In this document: one piece after another, positions 40,627-47,976 of the stretch
Position numbering within the stretch: position 1 is the first letter of the stretch
Layout: each line of letters opens with the position of its first letter
Assembly: GCA_964630925.1 (NCBI GenBank)
Contig: CAZVZK010000013.1
Span: 1-64,000 of the forward strand
Length of the DNA: 64,000 nucleotides
From: RGDT01 sp964630925
GTDB lineage: Bacteria > Planctomycetota > Planctomycetia > Gemmatales > Gemmataceae
Direction of reading: 5' to 3'
The notes under the pieces: model-generated
Seen by the model: the letters and a program-made list of their open reading frames with translations, nothing else
What the model was told of the DNA's origin: nothing
Databases searched by the model: none
Program-made: the position numbers and the translations under genes

Positions 40627-43373
40627 GGCTGTCTCCCCCGGCGCAAGGCGCGGACGGATTGAAGGAGCGCGGCGAACGCATCGTCGCCGCTGAGGTTCGT
40701 CAGGTCGCGGTCGGTGTCGATGTCGCCGTGCCCGAAGCCGCGCGCCAGGGCGCGGGCCAGGTACGACAGGGCGGCCCGGCGTCCGGCGGGGTCGGCGGCG
40801 GAGAGGAGGGCGTGGACGCACCCGGCCTGGTACAGCACCTCGCCGTCGGCCGGCGCGAGACGCAGCGCGTGGTTGATCTCGTCCAGGGCGGCCCTGCTGC
40901 CGGCGCGGGCCAGCAGGACGGCGCGGCAGGCGCGTGTCCGGGCGTCGCCGGGCCGCTGCTCCAGAACGCGGGCCAGGGCCGAGGCGGCCTCACGGGGCCT
41001 GTCGAGATGTTCGGCGAGGACGTGGGCGCGGTTCTGCCACGCCGGCAGCGAGCGCGGGTCGAGGGCGATGGCGCGGCCGAAGTCGTCGAGCGCGCCGCGC
41101 GGGTCGGACGCCACGCGCGCCACGCCGCGGGCCACCCACCCCTCCTCGTCCGCCGGCTCGGCCTTCAGCGCGGCGGCGCGGCCGTCGGCGGCGCCGTCGG
41201 CGTCGCCCAACGCCAACTTGACGCGCGCCGAAGCCAGCAGGATGCGCGTGAGCGGCCCGCCGTTGGCGCGTGCGGCATGCAGATCCGCGAGGGCGTCGGC
41301 GTGGCGACCCAACCCCTCCCTCGCCCGCGCGCGGAGGGTGAGCGTGACGCCGCACTTCGGGCGTCGCGAGAGGGCGTGACCCAGGTCGGCGTCGGCGTCG
41401 GCGTGTTTCCCCAGGCGAAGATGCGCGATGCCGCGGTGCCGCCACGCGGCGTCGGAGTCGGGGCGCATGGCGACGCAGGCGCTGAAGCATGCGGCGGCGT
41501 CGGCCTCGTCGCCGGTCTGGAGGTGGCAGCAGCCGAGGAGGAACCATGCGGCGAAGTGGCCCGGCTCGGCGGCGGCGATGGCCCGCAGCGCTTTGGCGGC
41601 GTCGGCGTAGCGGCCCCGGCCGGCCAGCTCGCGGGCCATCAGGAAGCGGTCGGCGGGGCCGCAGCGCTCCCGGCCCTGACACTGGTTGAGCGCGGCCTTC
41701 GCCTCCTCGACGCGGCCCAGCAGCTCCAGGAGGCGAGCACGCTGCTCGAAGACGGCGGCACCGGGGTGGCACGCCTCGGCGGCCTCGTTGATGCGCAGGG
41801 CCTCGGCGGGCGGGGCGACGTTGGCGAGGAGGACGAGCAATTCGCCGACCTCGCCGCGCAGGGCCTCGCGGTACGCCGGCGGCAGGTTGGCCGCCCTGCC
41901 CTCCCAGCCGGGGCCGTCGAGGACGCCGTAGAGGGCCAGGGCGCGGCGGGCGGCGGCCTCGCCCTCCTGGCGGGCCGGGTCGTCGGGCAGCAGGCCGGCC
42001 AGGGCGAGGCGTGCCGTGGCCGCGTCGCAGCGGAACTCGGCGAGGGTGGTCAGGGCGTCGAGCCGGCCGAGGCGCTGGCCCCGCCCGATGAGGGCGATGA
42101 TGAGGAGGGCGAGGACGAAGGCGGCCAGCATGCCGAGGGTGGCCGTGGAGGCGAGGCGCGGGTTGCGGTGCGCCCACTTGCGCAGCACCTCGGACGCCGA
42201 GCGCTCCGGGGCGTGCTTGAGCGGCAGGTGGTCGAGGTGGGCGTCGATGTCCTCGCGGAGGTGCAACGCCGACTGGTAGCGCCGCTCCGGGTCGGGGTGC
42301 AGGCAGCGGCGGAGGATCGACTCGACGGCGGGCGAGACGGCGGCGTTGTGCGGTCGTGCGCTGGGGCGGGCGCGGAGGCGCTCCTCGATCATGGCGGGGA
42401 CGGCGTCCTCGCCGGTGCCGAACGGGTGGCGTCCCGTGAGCAGCTCGTACAGGATGACTCCCAGAGAGTAGATGTCGCTGCGGCCGTCGGGGATGGGACG
42501 CAGGGTGCGCGGGCCGGTCGGGGCGGGCAGGTTGGCGAAGGCGGCGAGGTGTTCCGGGGCCATGTAGGCGAGGGTGCCGCCGACGCCGCGGCGGCCGGAC
42601 AGTTTCACGTCGTCGGCGAGGTTGAAGTCGAGGAGCATGGGGACGCCCTCGTCCGTGAGGAGGACGTTGGCCGGCTTCACGTCACGGTGCACGATGCCGC
42701 GCTCGTGCGCGTGGTGCAGCCCGTCGGCGAGGCAGGCGGCGATCCACAGGACCGCCTCGACGTGGCTGAGGCCTTCGAGGCGGCGGAGGTTGGCGGGGGC
42801 CTCCACGGGGGCGTAGGGCTCGCTCGGGGCGGTGAGTGTGCCCGGCGGGGCGGACAGCCGGCCGATGCTGGCGACGGCGCGGCTGCGGCGCTCCTCCAGG
42901 GTGCTGACGAGGCTGCGGCCGGAGTCGGGCAGCTCGTTGCGGGCGTGGAGGTCGTGGAGGATGTCGGCGAGGGTGGCGGCGCCGTAGTAGGGCATGCACA
43001 CCGCCTGGAGGCGTCCGGCCCGGTGCAGCGAGTAGACGGGGACGATGTGCGTGTGCTGGAGCTGGGCGAGCTTCTGGGACTCGGCGAGCGTCTCGGCGGA
43101 GACCTTGAGGGCGACGAGCCGCCCGGCGAGGTCGGGCTGGCGCCCGAGGTAGACGCGGGCGAACGACCCGCGGCCCAATTCCGCGATGAGCTGAAAGCCG
43201 AGGAATTCGCCGCCGACCTCGGGGAGGGCGTGGAAGAGTGGGGGCGGCGGCTCGGGGCGGACGGCGGCGCAGGTGGGCGGGGAGTCGCTCCACGAGGCGG
43301 GGGGCCGCCCGAGATCGACGTGGCCGCTGGGCGGTCCGACGGAGGGCGCGAAGGAGTCGTCCTGTCCGTGCAT
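40623..43373 (-). CDS. Ser/Thr protein kinase with TPR tail (DFN-type)
   Basis: A 916-residue single-pass membrane kinase. The kinase domain runs from about residue 58 to 390: LIAELGRGSFARVYLG, VALKVSAET, HRDVKPANVLL and APEHLAAFA are present. The DFG motif reads DFN (LLDFNLADD), a substitution I associate with planctomycete kinases. A transmembrane helix (STATLGMLAAFVLALLIIALI) follows near residue 430. The rest, about 450 residues, consists of TPR-like units (AWFLLGCCHLQTGDEADAA, AWRHRGIAHLRLGKHADAD, AWQNRAHVLAEHLDRPREAA). The ATG at 43373 is chosen; a GTG at 43445 is equally open and neither has a clear ribosome site. It overlaps the HD-GYP gene. Confidence 0.87.
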   Translation of the reverse strand: MHGQDDSFAPSVGPPSGHVDLGRPPASWSDSPPTCAAVRPEPPPPLFHALPEVGGEFLGFQLIAELGRGSFARVYLGRQPDLAGRLVALKVSAETLAESQKLAQLQHTHIVPVYSLHRAGRLQAVCMPYYGAATLADILHDLHARNELPDSGRSLVSTLEERRSRAVASIGRLSAPPGTLTAPSEPYAPVEAPANLRRLEGLSHVEAVLWIAACLADGLHHAHERGIVHRDVKPANVLLTDEGVPMLLDFNLADDVKLSGRRGVGGTLAYMAPEHLAAFANLPAPTGPRTLRPIPDGRSDIYSLGVILYELLTGRHPFGTGEDAVPAMIEERLRARPSARPHNAAVSPAVESILRRCLHPDPERRYQSALHLREDIDAHLDHLPLKHAPERSASEVLRKWAHRNPRLASTATLGMLAAFVLALLIIALIGRGQRLGRLDALTTLAEFRCDAATARLALAGLLPDDPARQEGEAAARRALALYGVLDGPGWEGRAANLPPAYREALRGEVGELLVLLANVAPPAEALRINEAAEACHPGAAVFEQRARLLELLGRVEEAKAALNQCQGRERCGPADRFLMARELAGRGRYADAAKALRAIAAAEPGHFAAWFLLGCCHLQTGDEADAAACFSACVAMRPDSDAAWRHRGIAHLRLGKHADADADLGHALSRRPKCGVTLTLRARAREGLGRHADALADLHAARANGGPLTRILLASARVKLALGDADGAADGRAAALKAEPADEEGWVARGVARVASDPRGALDDFGRAIALDPRSLPAWQNRAHVLAEHLDRPREAASALARVLEQRPGDARTRACRAVLLARAGSRAALDEINHALRLAPADGEVLYQAGCVHALLSAADPAGRRAALSYLARALARGFGHGDIDTDRDLTNLSGDDAFAALLQSVRALRRGRQP

Positions 43374-43508
43374 GCGCGTGCGGTCCCGTGACGCCAGGGG
43401 CGCGAACGGTCCGCGAGCTTCGGGACAGGATGGGTCGATGCTCACGGTCGCCGGTCAACGGGAAGCATGGGGCGTGAATCGGGGGGTGTCAAGTCGGCGG
43501 CGCGCCCC

Positions 43509-43577
43509 AGGCGAGCGGCACGGCGTATGCGTGCCGTGCGACGCAGACACGGCACGCTTACGCCGTGCCGCTCGCCT
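43509..43577. repeat. 30-bp inverted repeat overlapping a stop codon
   Basis: AGGCGAGCGGCACGGCGTAT... (43509-43538) pairs with 43548-43577, with one mismatch in 30 and a 9-base loop. The right arm contains the TAA stop (43558-43560) and the last five sense codons of the oxidoreductase-like gene. It would form a very stable hairpin at the end of that transcript. Confidence 0.8.
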
Positions 43578-44349
43578 CCAGCCATCCCAGGGCTGCCCGC
43601 ATCCGCGCCAGGCCCGGCACCTCGGCGCCGGAGCGGATGTCAGCGAAAAACCGCTGCAGCGCCGCCACCTCGGCCATGCCGGGCGCCAGCTCGCGTGCGT
43701 GCCGCCCCGCCGCGTCGCGCCACTCCAATCGACGCGGCATCTCCAGCGTGGCGCCGCCCGCCTCCGCCTCGGCGCGTACCACGCATCGCGGCGACGCGGC
43801 CCCACCGGCGAATGCCATCTGCGACCAGCCCGTGGCGTGCCGCATCTGCACGCTCACCGGCCCTTGCCCCAGTGTCCGCACCTCCACGGGGTCGCCGAGC
43901 AGTTCCGCGGCCAGGAGCAGCAGCGGCGGCACGCGGGCGTCATCGAGGGCCGAGCCGGGCCACGCACCGCAAACTTGCAGGGTGTGCAACGGCCCCAACC
44001 CGGCGAGCGCCTCGGCGAACGGCCCCGCCGCGAGGTCGAGGGCCGGCCAGGCGGCGAACGTCACGCGGCCCGTCAGGCCGTCGAGGTCGGACGGGGCGAC
44101 GGGGGCCGTGCAGAGGACGGGCTTGCCGGCCTCCAGGGCGTGGGCGAGCGGCCAGGCGCCGAACCACGCCCGGCCCAGGAGGACGGCGTCGGCGTCGGTG
44201 CGGCGGATGAGTTCGACAGCGCCGGAATCGCCCTCGCCGGGGCCGTGGACGCCGATCACGCGCGCCTCACCGCGCAGTGAGGCGAGGGCCGCCTTCCAGC
44301 GCCGCCAGCCGGTGCCGGTGCCGATGACCACGAGACGGAGATGCGCCAT
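43558..44349 (-). CDS. Degenerate Gfo/Idh/MocA-like protein
   Basis: A 263-residue protein. MAHLRLVVIGTGTGWRRWKAAL resembles a Rossmann start, and DADAVLLGRAWFGAWPLAHALEAGKPVLC parallels the 'alleged EKP' region of Gfo/Idh/MocA enzymes, but the catalytic EKP Lys is replaced by PVLC-TAPV and the protein is shorter than the usual 330-400 residues. Catalysis is therefore doubtful. The start at 44349 is preferred because AGGTGA lies 5 bases upstream; a GTG at 44358 overlaps the previous stop. The C-terminus is made by an inverted repeat. It follows a TIGR02996 gene. Confidence 0.65.
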   Translation of the reverse strand: MAHLRLVVIGTGTGWRRWKAALASLRGEARVIGVHGPGEGDSGAVELIRRTDADAVLLGRAWFGAWPLAHALEAGKPVLCTAPVAPSDLDGLTGRVTFAAWPALDLAAGPFAEALAGLGPLHTLQVCGAWPGSALDDARVPPLLLLAAELLGDPVEVRTLGQGPVSVQMRHATGWSQMAFAGGAASPRCVVRAEAEAGGATLEMPRRLEWRDAAGRHARELAPGMAEVAALQRFFADIRSGAEVPGLARMRAALGWLEASGTA

Positions 44350-44354
44350 GCCGC

Positions 44355-45248
44355 TCACCTCTCGACCTTTAGGGAGGGCAACGCCTTCTGTAGCGCGGTG
44401 ACGCCGGATTCGGTCACGCCTCGACAGTTACGGAGCCTCAGGCGACGCAAGCCACGCAGCCCGGCGAGGCGCTGCAGCCCGGCGTCGGTGAGGGAGAGGC
44501 TGTACGTGAAGGCCAGCTCACGCAGGCCCGGCAGGGCGGATAGGGCCGCCAGGAGGCCGTCGGCCGGCTGGGCCGACCCGTGGATCGATAGCTTGCGGAG
44601 GCCCGTCAGGCGTTTGATCTGATCGAGCAGGGCCGCGCCCGAGCCGTCGGGGACGAGGGCACGGAGGACACGCAAGCGGGCCGAGCCGAGGCCCGCGATG
44701 GCGGGGCTGTCGATGGCCCTTCCGGGGAGGTCGAGCAAGTACAGGCCGGGGGTGCTGAGCCAGAAGGCGAGGCCGGCGTCGCTGATCTGCGGCGCCGGGG
44801 CGACCCACAGCGGCAGGGCGAGGGAGGAGGCAGGCCAGCCCGCCGCGATCTCGGCGTTCGTTCCGTCGCACCAGTCGATGGCGAGGCCGAGGAGCCAGCC
44901 CTCCGCGGCGGCGGGACCCAGCCATGGGAGCCGCCCGAGCCGCTTGACCGCTTGCTTCGACTTCGCGTGCAGCCACCACATGCCGCGGGCTTCGTCGCGG
45001 GTGATGCCGGGCACGTCCTCCAGCCACGCCGGGCGGCACCGCCGGAAGCACTCGGCGGCGAGCGCCGCCGCCTCCTGGTACTCCCTCAGACGCCGGTTGT
45101 GTTGAAGCGGGGCGAGCCGCACGCTCGCCCGCACCCACTCGGCGCGATCCGGCTGGCCGTTGTCCTCGAGCCAGTCGGCGAAGATGAGACGCTGGCCGTC
45201 GTCGCCCGGGTCGTCGAGGATCGCGTCACGAAAGGCCCGCTCGTCCAT
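44355..45248 (-). CDS. TIGR02996 domain protein with leucine-rich repeats
   Basis: A 297-residue protein. The N-terminus MDERAFRDAILDDPGDDGQRLIFADWLEDNGQ is the TIGR02996 companion domain. After a variable middle there are LRR-like units (LRKLSIHGSAQPADGLLAALSAL, LRELAFTYSLSLTDAGLQRLAGL, LRRLRLRNCRGVTESGVTALQKAL) up to the C-terminus. It is cytoplasmic and probably a binding scaffold. The ATG at 45248 starts the domain; 64 bp separate it from the divergent gamma-glutamyltransferase gene. It runs into the oxidoreductase-like gene, whose likely ATG is 5 bp inside the end of this one. Confidence 0.85.
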   Translation of the reverse strand: MDERAFRDAILDDPGDDGQRLIFADWLEDNGQPDRAEWVRASVRLAPLQHNRRLREYQEAAALAAECFRRCRPAWLEDVPGITRDEARGMWWLHAKSKQAVKRLGRLPWLGPAAAEGWLLGLAIDWCDGTNAEIAAGWPASSLALPLWVAPAPQISDAGLAFWLSTPGLYLLDLPGRAIDSPAIAGLGSARLRVLRALVPDGSGAALLDQIKRLTGLRKLSIHGSAQPADGLLAALSALPGLRELAFTYSLSLTDAGLQRLAGLRGLRRLRLRNCRGVTESGVTALQKALPSLKVER

Positions 45249-45312
45249 GCCCGCCCCCCGCCGGGTGCATAGGTTATCACCGTCATCGTATCCGGACGAC
45301 GGAGTCGCACCC

Positions 45313-47070
45313 ATGCCCCCCGCCGACACGTTCACCACGCGGCCACTGTACCTCGGGCGGCACGGCCTCCTCGCCTCCGGGCACTACCTCGCGGCCCGCG
45401 CCGGCCAGCGCATGTTCGACAAGGGCGGCAACGCCATCGACGCCGCCGTCGCCTCCGGCTACGCCCTCAACCTCCTTAAACCGACGCTCAACGGCGTCGG
45501 CGGCGAGGTGCCGATCCTCGTCTACTCGGCGAAGGACAGGAAGGTCTTCTCCATCTCCGGGCAGGGCTGGTGCGCGAAGGCCGCAACCCTGGAGGCGTTC
45601 CAGAAGCTAAAGATCGACCGCATCCCCGGCGACGGCTATCTGCCGGCGACCGTCCCGGCGGCGTTCGGGTCGTGGGCGTTCGCGCTCATGCGCTTCGGGA
45701 CTCTCACGCTCAAGGATGTCCTCACGCCGGCCATCGATTACGCCGAGGGCGGCTTCCCCATGTACGCCCTGCTCCGCCGTTCGCTCCAGGGCCTGGCACG
45801 ACGGTTCCAGGCGGAGTGGCCGTCGTCGGCGGACCTGTACTTCCCATCGAAGCGCGTCCCCGCCATCGGCGAGATGCACGTCAACCGGGACTGGGCGGCG
45901 ACCATGAAGAAGGCGTGCGACGTGGAGGCGAAGCACGCCAAGCACGGGCGGGCCGAGGCCATCCAGGCGGCCATCGACTGGTGGTACAAGGGGGAGGTGG
46001 CCGAGAAGATCGTCGCGTGGATGAAGAAGCCGATCAAGGATGCGTCGAAGCGCTCACACGCCGGGATGCTGACTCGCGACGACTTCGCCGCCTGGAGGCC
46101 GACCCTCGAAGAGCCGGTGTCCGTCGATTACCGCGGCGTCACCGTGTACAAGTGCGGGACGTGGACGCAGGGGCCGGTCTTCCTGCAACAGCTCCGGCTC
46201 CTGGAGGGATTCAGCCTCGCGAAGATGGGCCACAACACGCCGGCATACATCCACGCGGTGGTGGAGTCGGCCAAGCTGGCGTTCGCCGACCGCGAGCGTT
46301 ACTACGGCGACCCGGCGCAGGTGGACGTGCCGCTCAAGCGCCTGCTGTCGAAGGAGTACGCCGATGAGCGGCGCAAGCTGATCGACCCGAGGTCGGCCTC
46401 GCTGAAGCTGCGGCCGGGCGAGGGGCCGGTACGCGACCCCGGCGACGTGGACGCCCTTTTGCCCCCCGCCGAGGAGGTGTTCGACCATGACACGACGCAC
46501 ACCTGCGCCGTGGACGCGCGGGGCAACCTGATGGCGGCGACGTGCTCCGGCGGGTGGATCCCGTCGTCGCCGGTGATCCCCGGCCTGGGCTTCCCGATGG
46601 GGACGCGCGGGCAGATGTTCGACCTCGACGGGCACCGTCCCAACGCTGTCGCCCCGCGCAAGAGGCCGAGGACGACACTGACGCCGTCATTGGCGATGAA
46701 GGGCGGTGAGCCGTGGATGGCGTTCGGCACGCCGGGGGGCGACCAGCAGGATCAGTGGACGCTGCAATTCTTCCTGAACGTCGTGGACTTCGGGATGAAT
46801 TTGCAAGAGGCCATCGACGCGCCGTCGTTCCACACGACGCACTTTCCGAGCAGCTTCTACCCACGGAAGGCGACCCCTGGCGGCGTGGTGTGCGAGGAAC
46901 GCATCCCCGAGGCGACGCGCAAGGAGCTGGCGGCGCTGGGGCACAAGGTGAAGGCCGTGGGGCCGTGGGCACACGGCATCGTGATGGCGGCGGCGATGGG
47001 GCCGAAGAAGGGGACGCTGTCGGCGGGCGTGTCGCCACGTGCCGGCGTGGGGTACGTGACGGGGGAGTGA
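45313..47070 (+). CDS. ggt: Gamma-glutamyltransferase family (Ntn hydrolase), no signal peptide
   Basis: A 585-residue member of the gamma-glutamyltransferase family. Landmarks: GHYLAARAGQRMFDKGGNAIDAAVASGYAL near the N-terminus, the autoprocessing and catalytic threonine in DTTHTCAVD (Thr394-Thr395-His396; Thr394 is equivalent to E. coli Thr391), PRTTLTPS, and FGTPGGDQQ. Family members self-cleave into two subunits and transfer or hydrolyse gamma-glutamyl groups. There is no signal peptide, so a cytoplasmic location is expected, unlike most bacterial GGTs. It is the first gene of a packed operon with LysR, ATP-grasp and mch. Confidence 0.88.
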   Translation: MPPADTFTTRPLYLGRHGLLASGHYLAARAGQRMFDKGGNAIDAAVASGYALNLLKPTLNGVGGEVPILVYSAKDRKVFSISGQGWCAKAATLEAFQKLKIDRIPGDGYLPATVPAAFGSWAFALMRFGTLTLKDVLTPAIDYAEGGFPMYALLRRSLQGLARRFQAEWPSSADLYFPSKRVPAIGEMHVNRDWAATMKKACDVEAKHAKHGRAEAIQAAIDWWYKGEVAEKIVAWMKKPIKDASKRSHAGMLTRDDFAAWRPTLEEPVSVDYRGVTVYKCGTWTQGPVFLQQLRLLEGFSLAKMGHNTPAYIHAVVESAKLAFADRERYYGDPAQVDVPLKRLLSKEYADERRKLIDPRSASLKLRPGEGPVRDPGDVDALLPPAEEVFDHDTTHTCAVDARGNLMAATCSGGWIPSSPVIPGLGFPMGTRGQMFDLDGHRPNAVAPRKRPRTTLTPSLAMKGGEPWMAFGTPGGDQQDQWTLQFFLNVVDFGMNLQEAIDAPSFHTTHFPSSFYPRKATPGGVVCEERIPEATRKELAALGHKVKAVGPWAHGIVMAAAMGPKKGTLSAGVSPRAGVGYVTGE

Positions 47071-47073
47071 GCC

Positions 47074-47976
47074 GTGGCCGAGCCGTTGCCGCATCTGGAG
47101 ACTTTCGCGGAGGCCGCCGAGAGGGGCAGCTTCACCGCCGCGGCGCGGGCGCTGGGGGTGACGCAGGCGGCGGTCAGCCAGCGGATCGGGGCACTGGAGG
47201 CGGAGCTGGGGGTGTCGCTGTTCCGGCGTGCGGCGGGGCGTGTCGAGCTGACCGAGGCCGGCAGGACGCTGCACGGGTTCGCCCGGCGGATCGTACGGCT
47301 GCACGCGGAGGCGCGGCAGGCGGTCACGGGGGAGGCGGCCCCGGCGGTGGGTGAGCTGACGCTGGCGGCCAGCTCGGTGCCGGGCGAGCACCTGCTGCCG
47401 GGTCTGCTGGCGTCGTTCCACGGCCGGCATCCTGGGGTGCGGATCAGGGCTTCGGTGAGCGACACGCGGGCGGTGCTGGCCGACGTGAGCCGTGGCAAGG
47501 CCGATCTGGGGCTGGTCGGCGGGCGCGACGACACGCCGGGCCTGGACTTCCGGGCGGTGGGGTGCGACGAGATCGTCCTGCTGGTGCCGGCCGGTCACGC
47601 CTGGGCGAAGCGGAAGCGCGTGCGGTTGGAGGATCTGCGGCACGAGCCGCTGGTGCTGCGCGAGGCGGGGTCGGGGTCGCGGTGGTGCCTGGAACAGGCG
47701 CTGGCCGCCGCCGGGGCGCCTCTTGCGGGGCTGACGGTGGCGATGGAGCTGGGCAGCAACGAGGCGGTCAAGGAGGCCGTGCTGCGTGGGGCAGGGGTGG
47801 CGGCGCTGTCGCGGCAGGCGGCGACGCGCGAGATCGAGGCGGGGGCGCTGGTGGGGTTGGAGCTAGCGGGGGTGCCGCTGCGCCGCGAGCTGTTCCTGGT
47901 GCGCAGCACGGGGCGGGCCCTGCCGGAGGCGGCGCGGCTGTTCGACGAATTCGTCGGCGCGGGGGCGGGGCCGTGA
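47074..47976 (+). CDS. LysR-family transcription regulator
   Basis: A 300-residue LysR-type regulator. The winged helix-turn-helix is at residues 1-60 (FAEAAERGSFTAAARALGVTQAAVSQRIGALEAELG), followed by a linker helix and a periplasmic-binding-like effector domain (GELTLAASSVPGEHLLPGLLASF, KADLGLVGGRDD, GSNEAVKEAVLRGAGVAALS), which resembles the CysB/CbbR group. GTG at 47074 starts 4 bp after the gamma-glutamyltransferase stop, and its own stop overlaps the next start (GTGA), an unusual place for a regulator. It may control its own operon. Confidence 0.9.
   Translation: MAEPLPHLETFAEAAERGSFTAAARALGVTQAAVSQRIGALEAELGVSLFRRAAGRVELTEAGRTLHGFARRIVRLHAEARQAVTGEAAPAVGELTLAASSVPGEHLLPGLLASFHGRHPGVRIRASVSDTRAVLADVSRGKADLGLVGGRDDTPGLDFRAVGCDEIVLLVPAGHAWAKRKRVRLEDLRHEPLVLREAGSGSRWCLEQALAAAGAPLAGLTVAMELGSNEAVKEAVLRGAGVAALSRQAATREIEAGALVGLELAGVPLRRELFLVRSTGRALPEAARLFDEFVGAGAGP

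Noticed and set aside
40659..43391. Plus-strand open frame of about 910 codons
   Set aside because: It is antisense to the Ser/Thr kinase, which has all kinase motifs; the reverse product is low-complexity Gly/Ala/Val/Asp.
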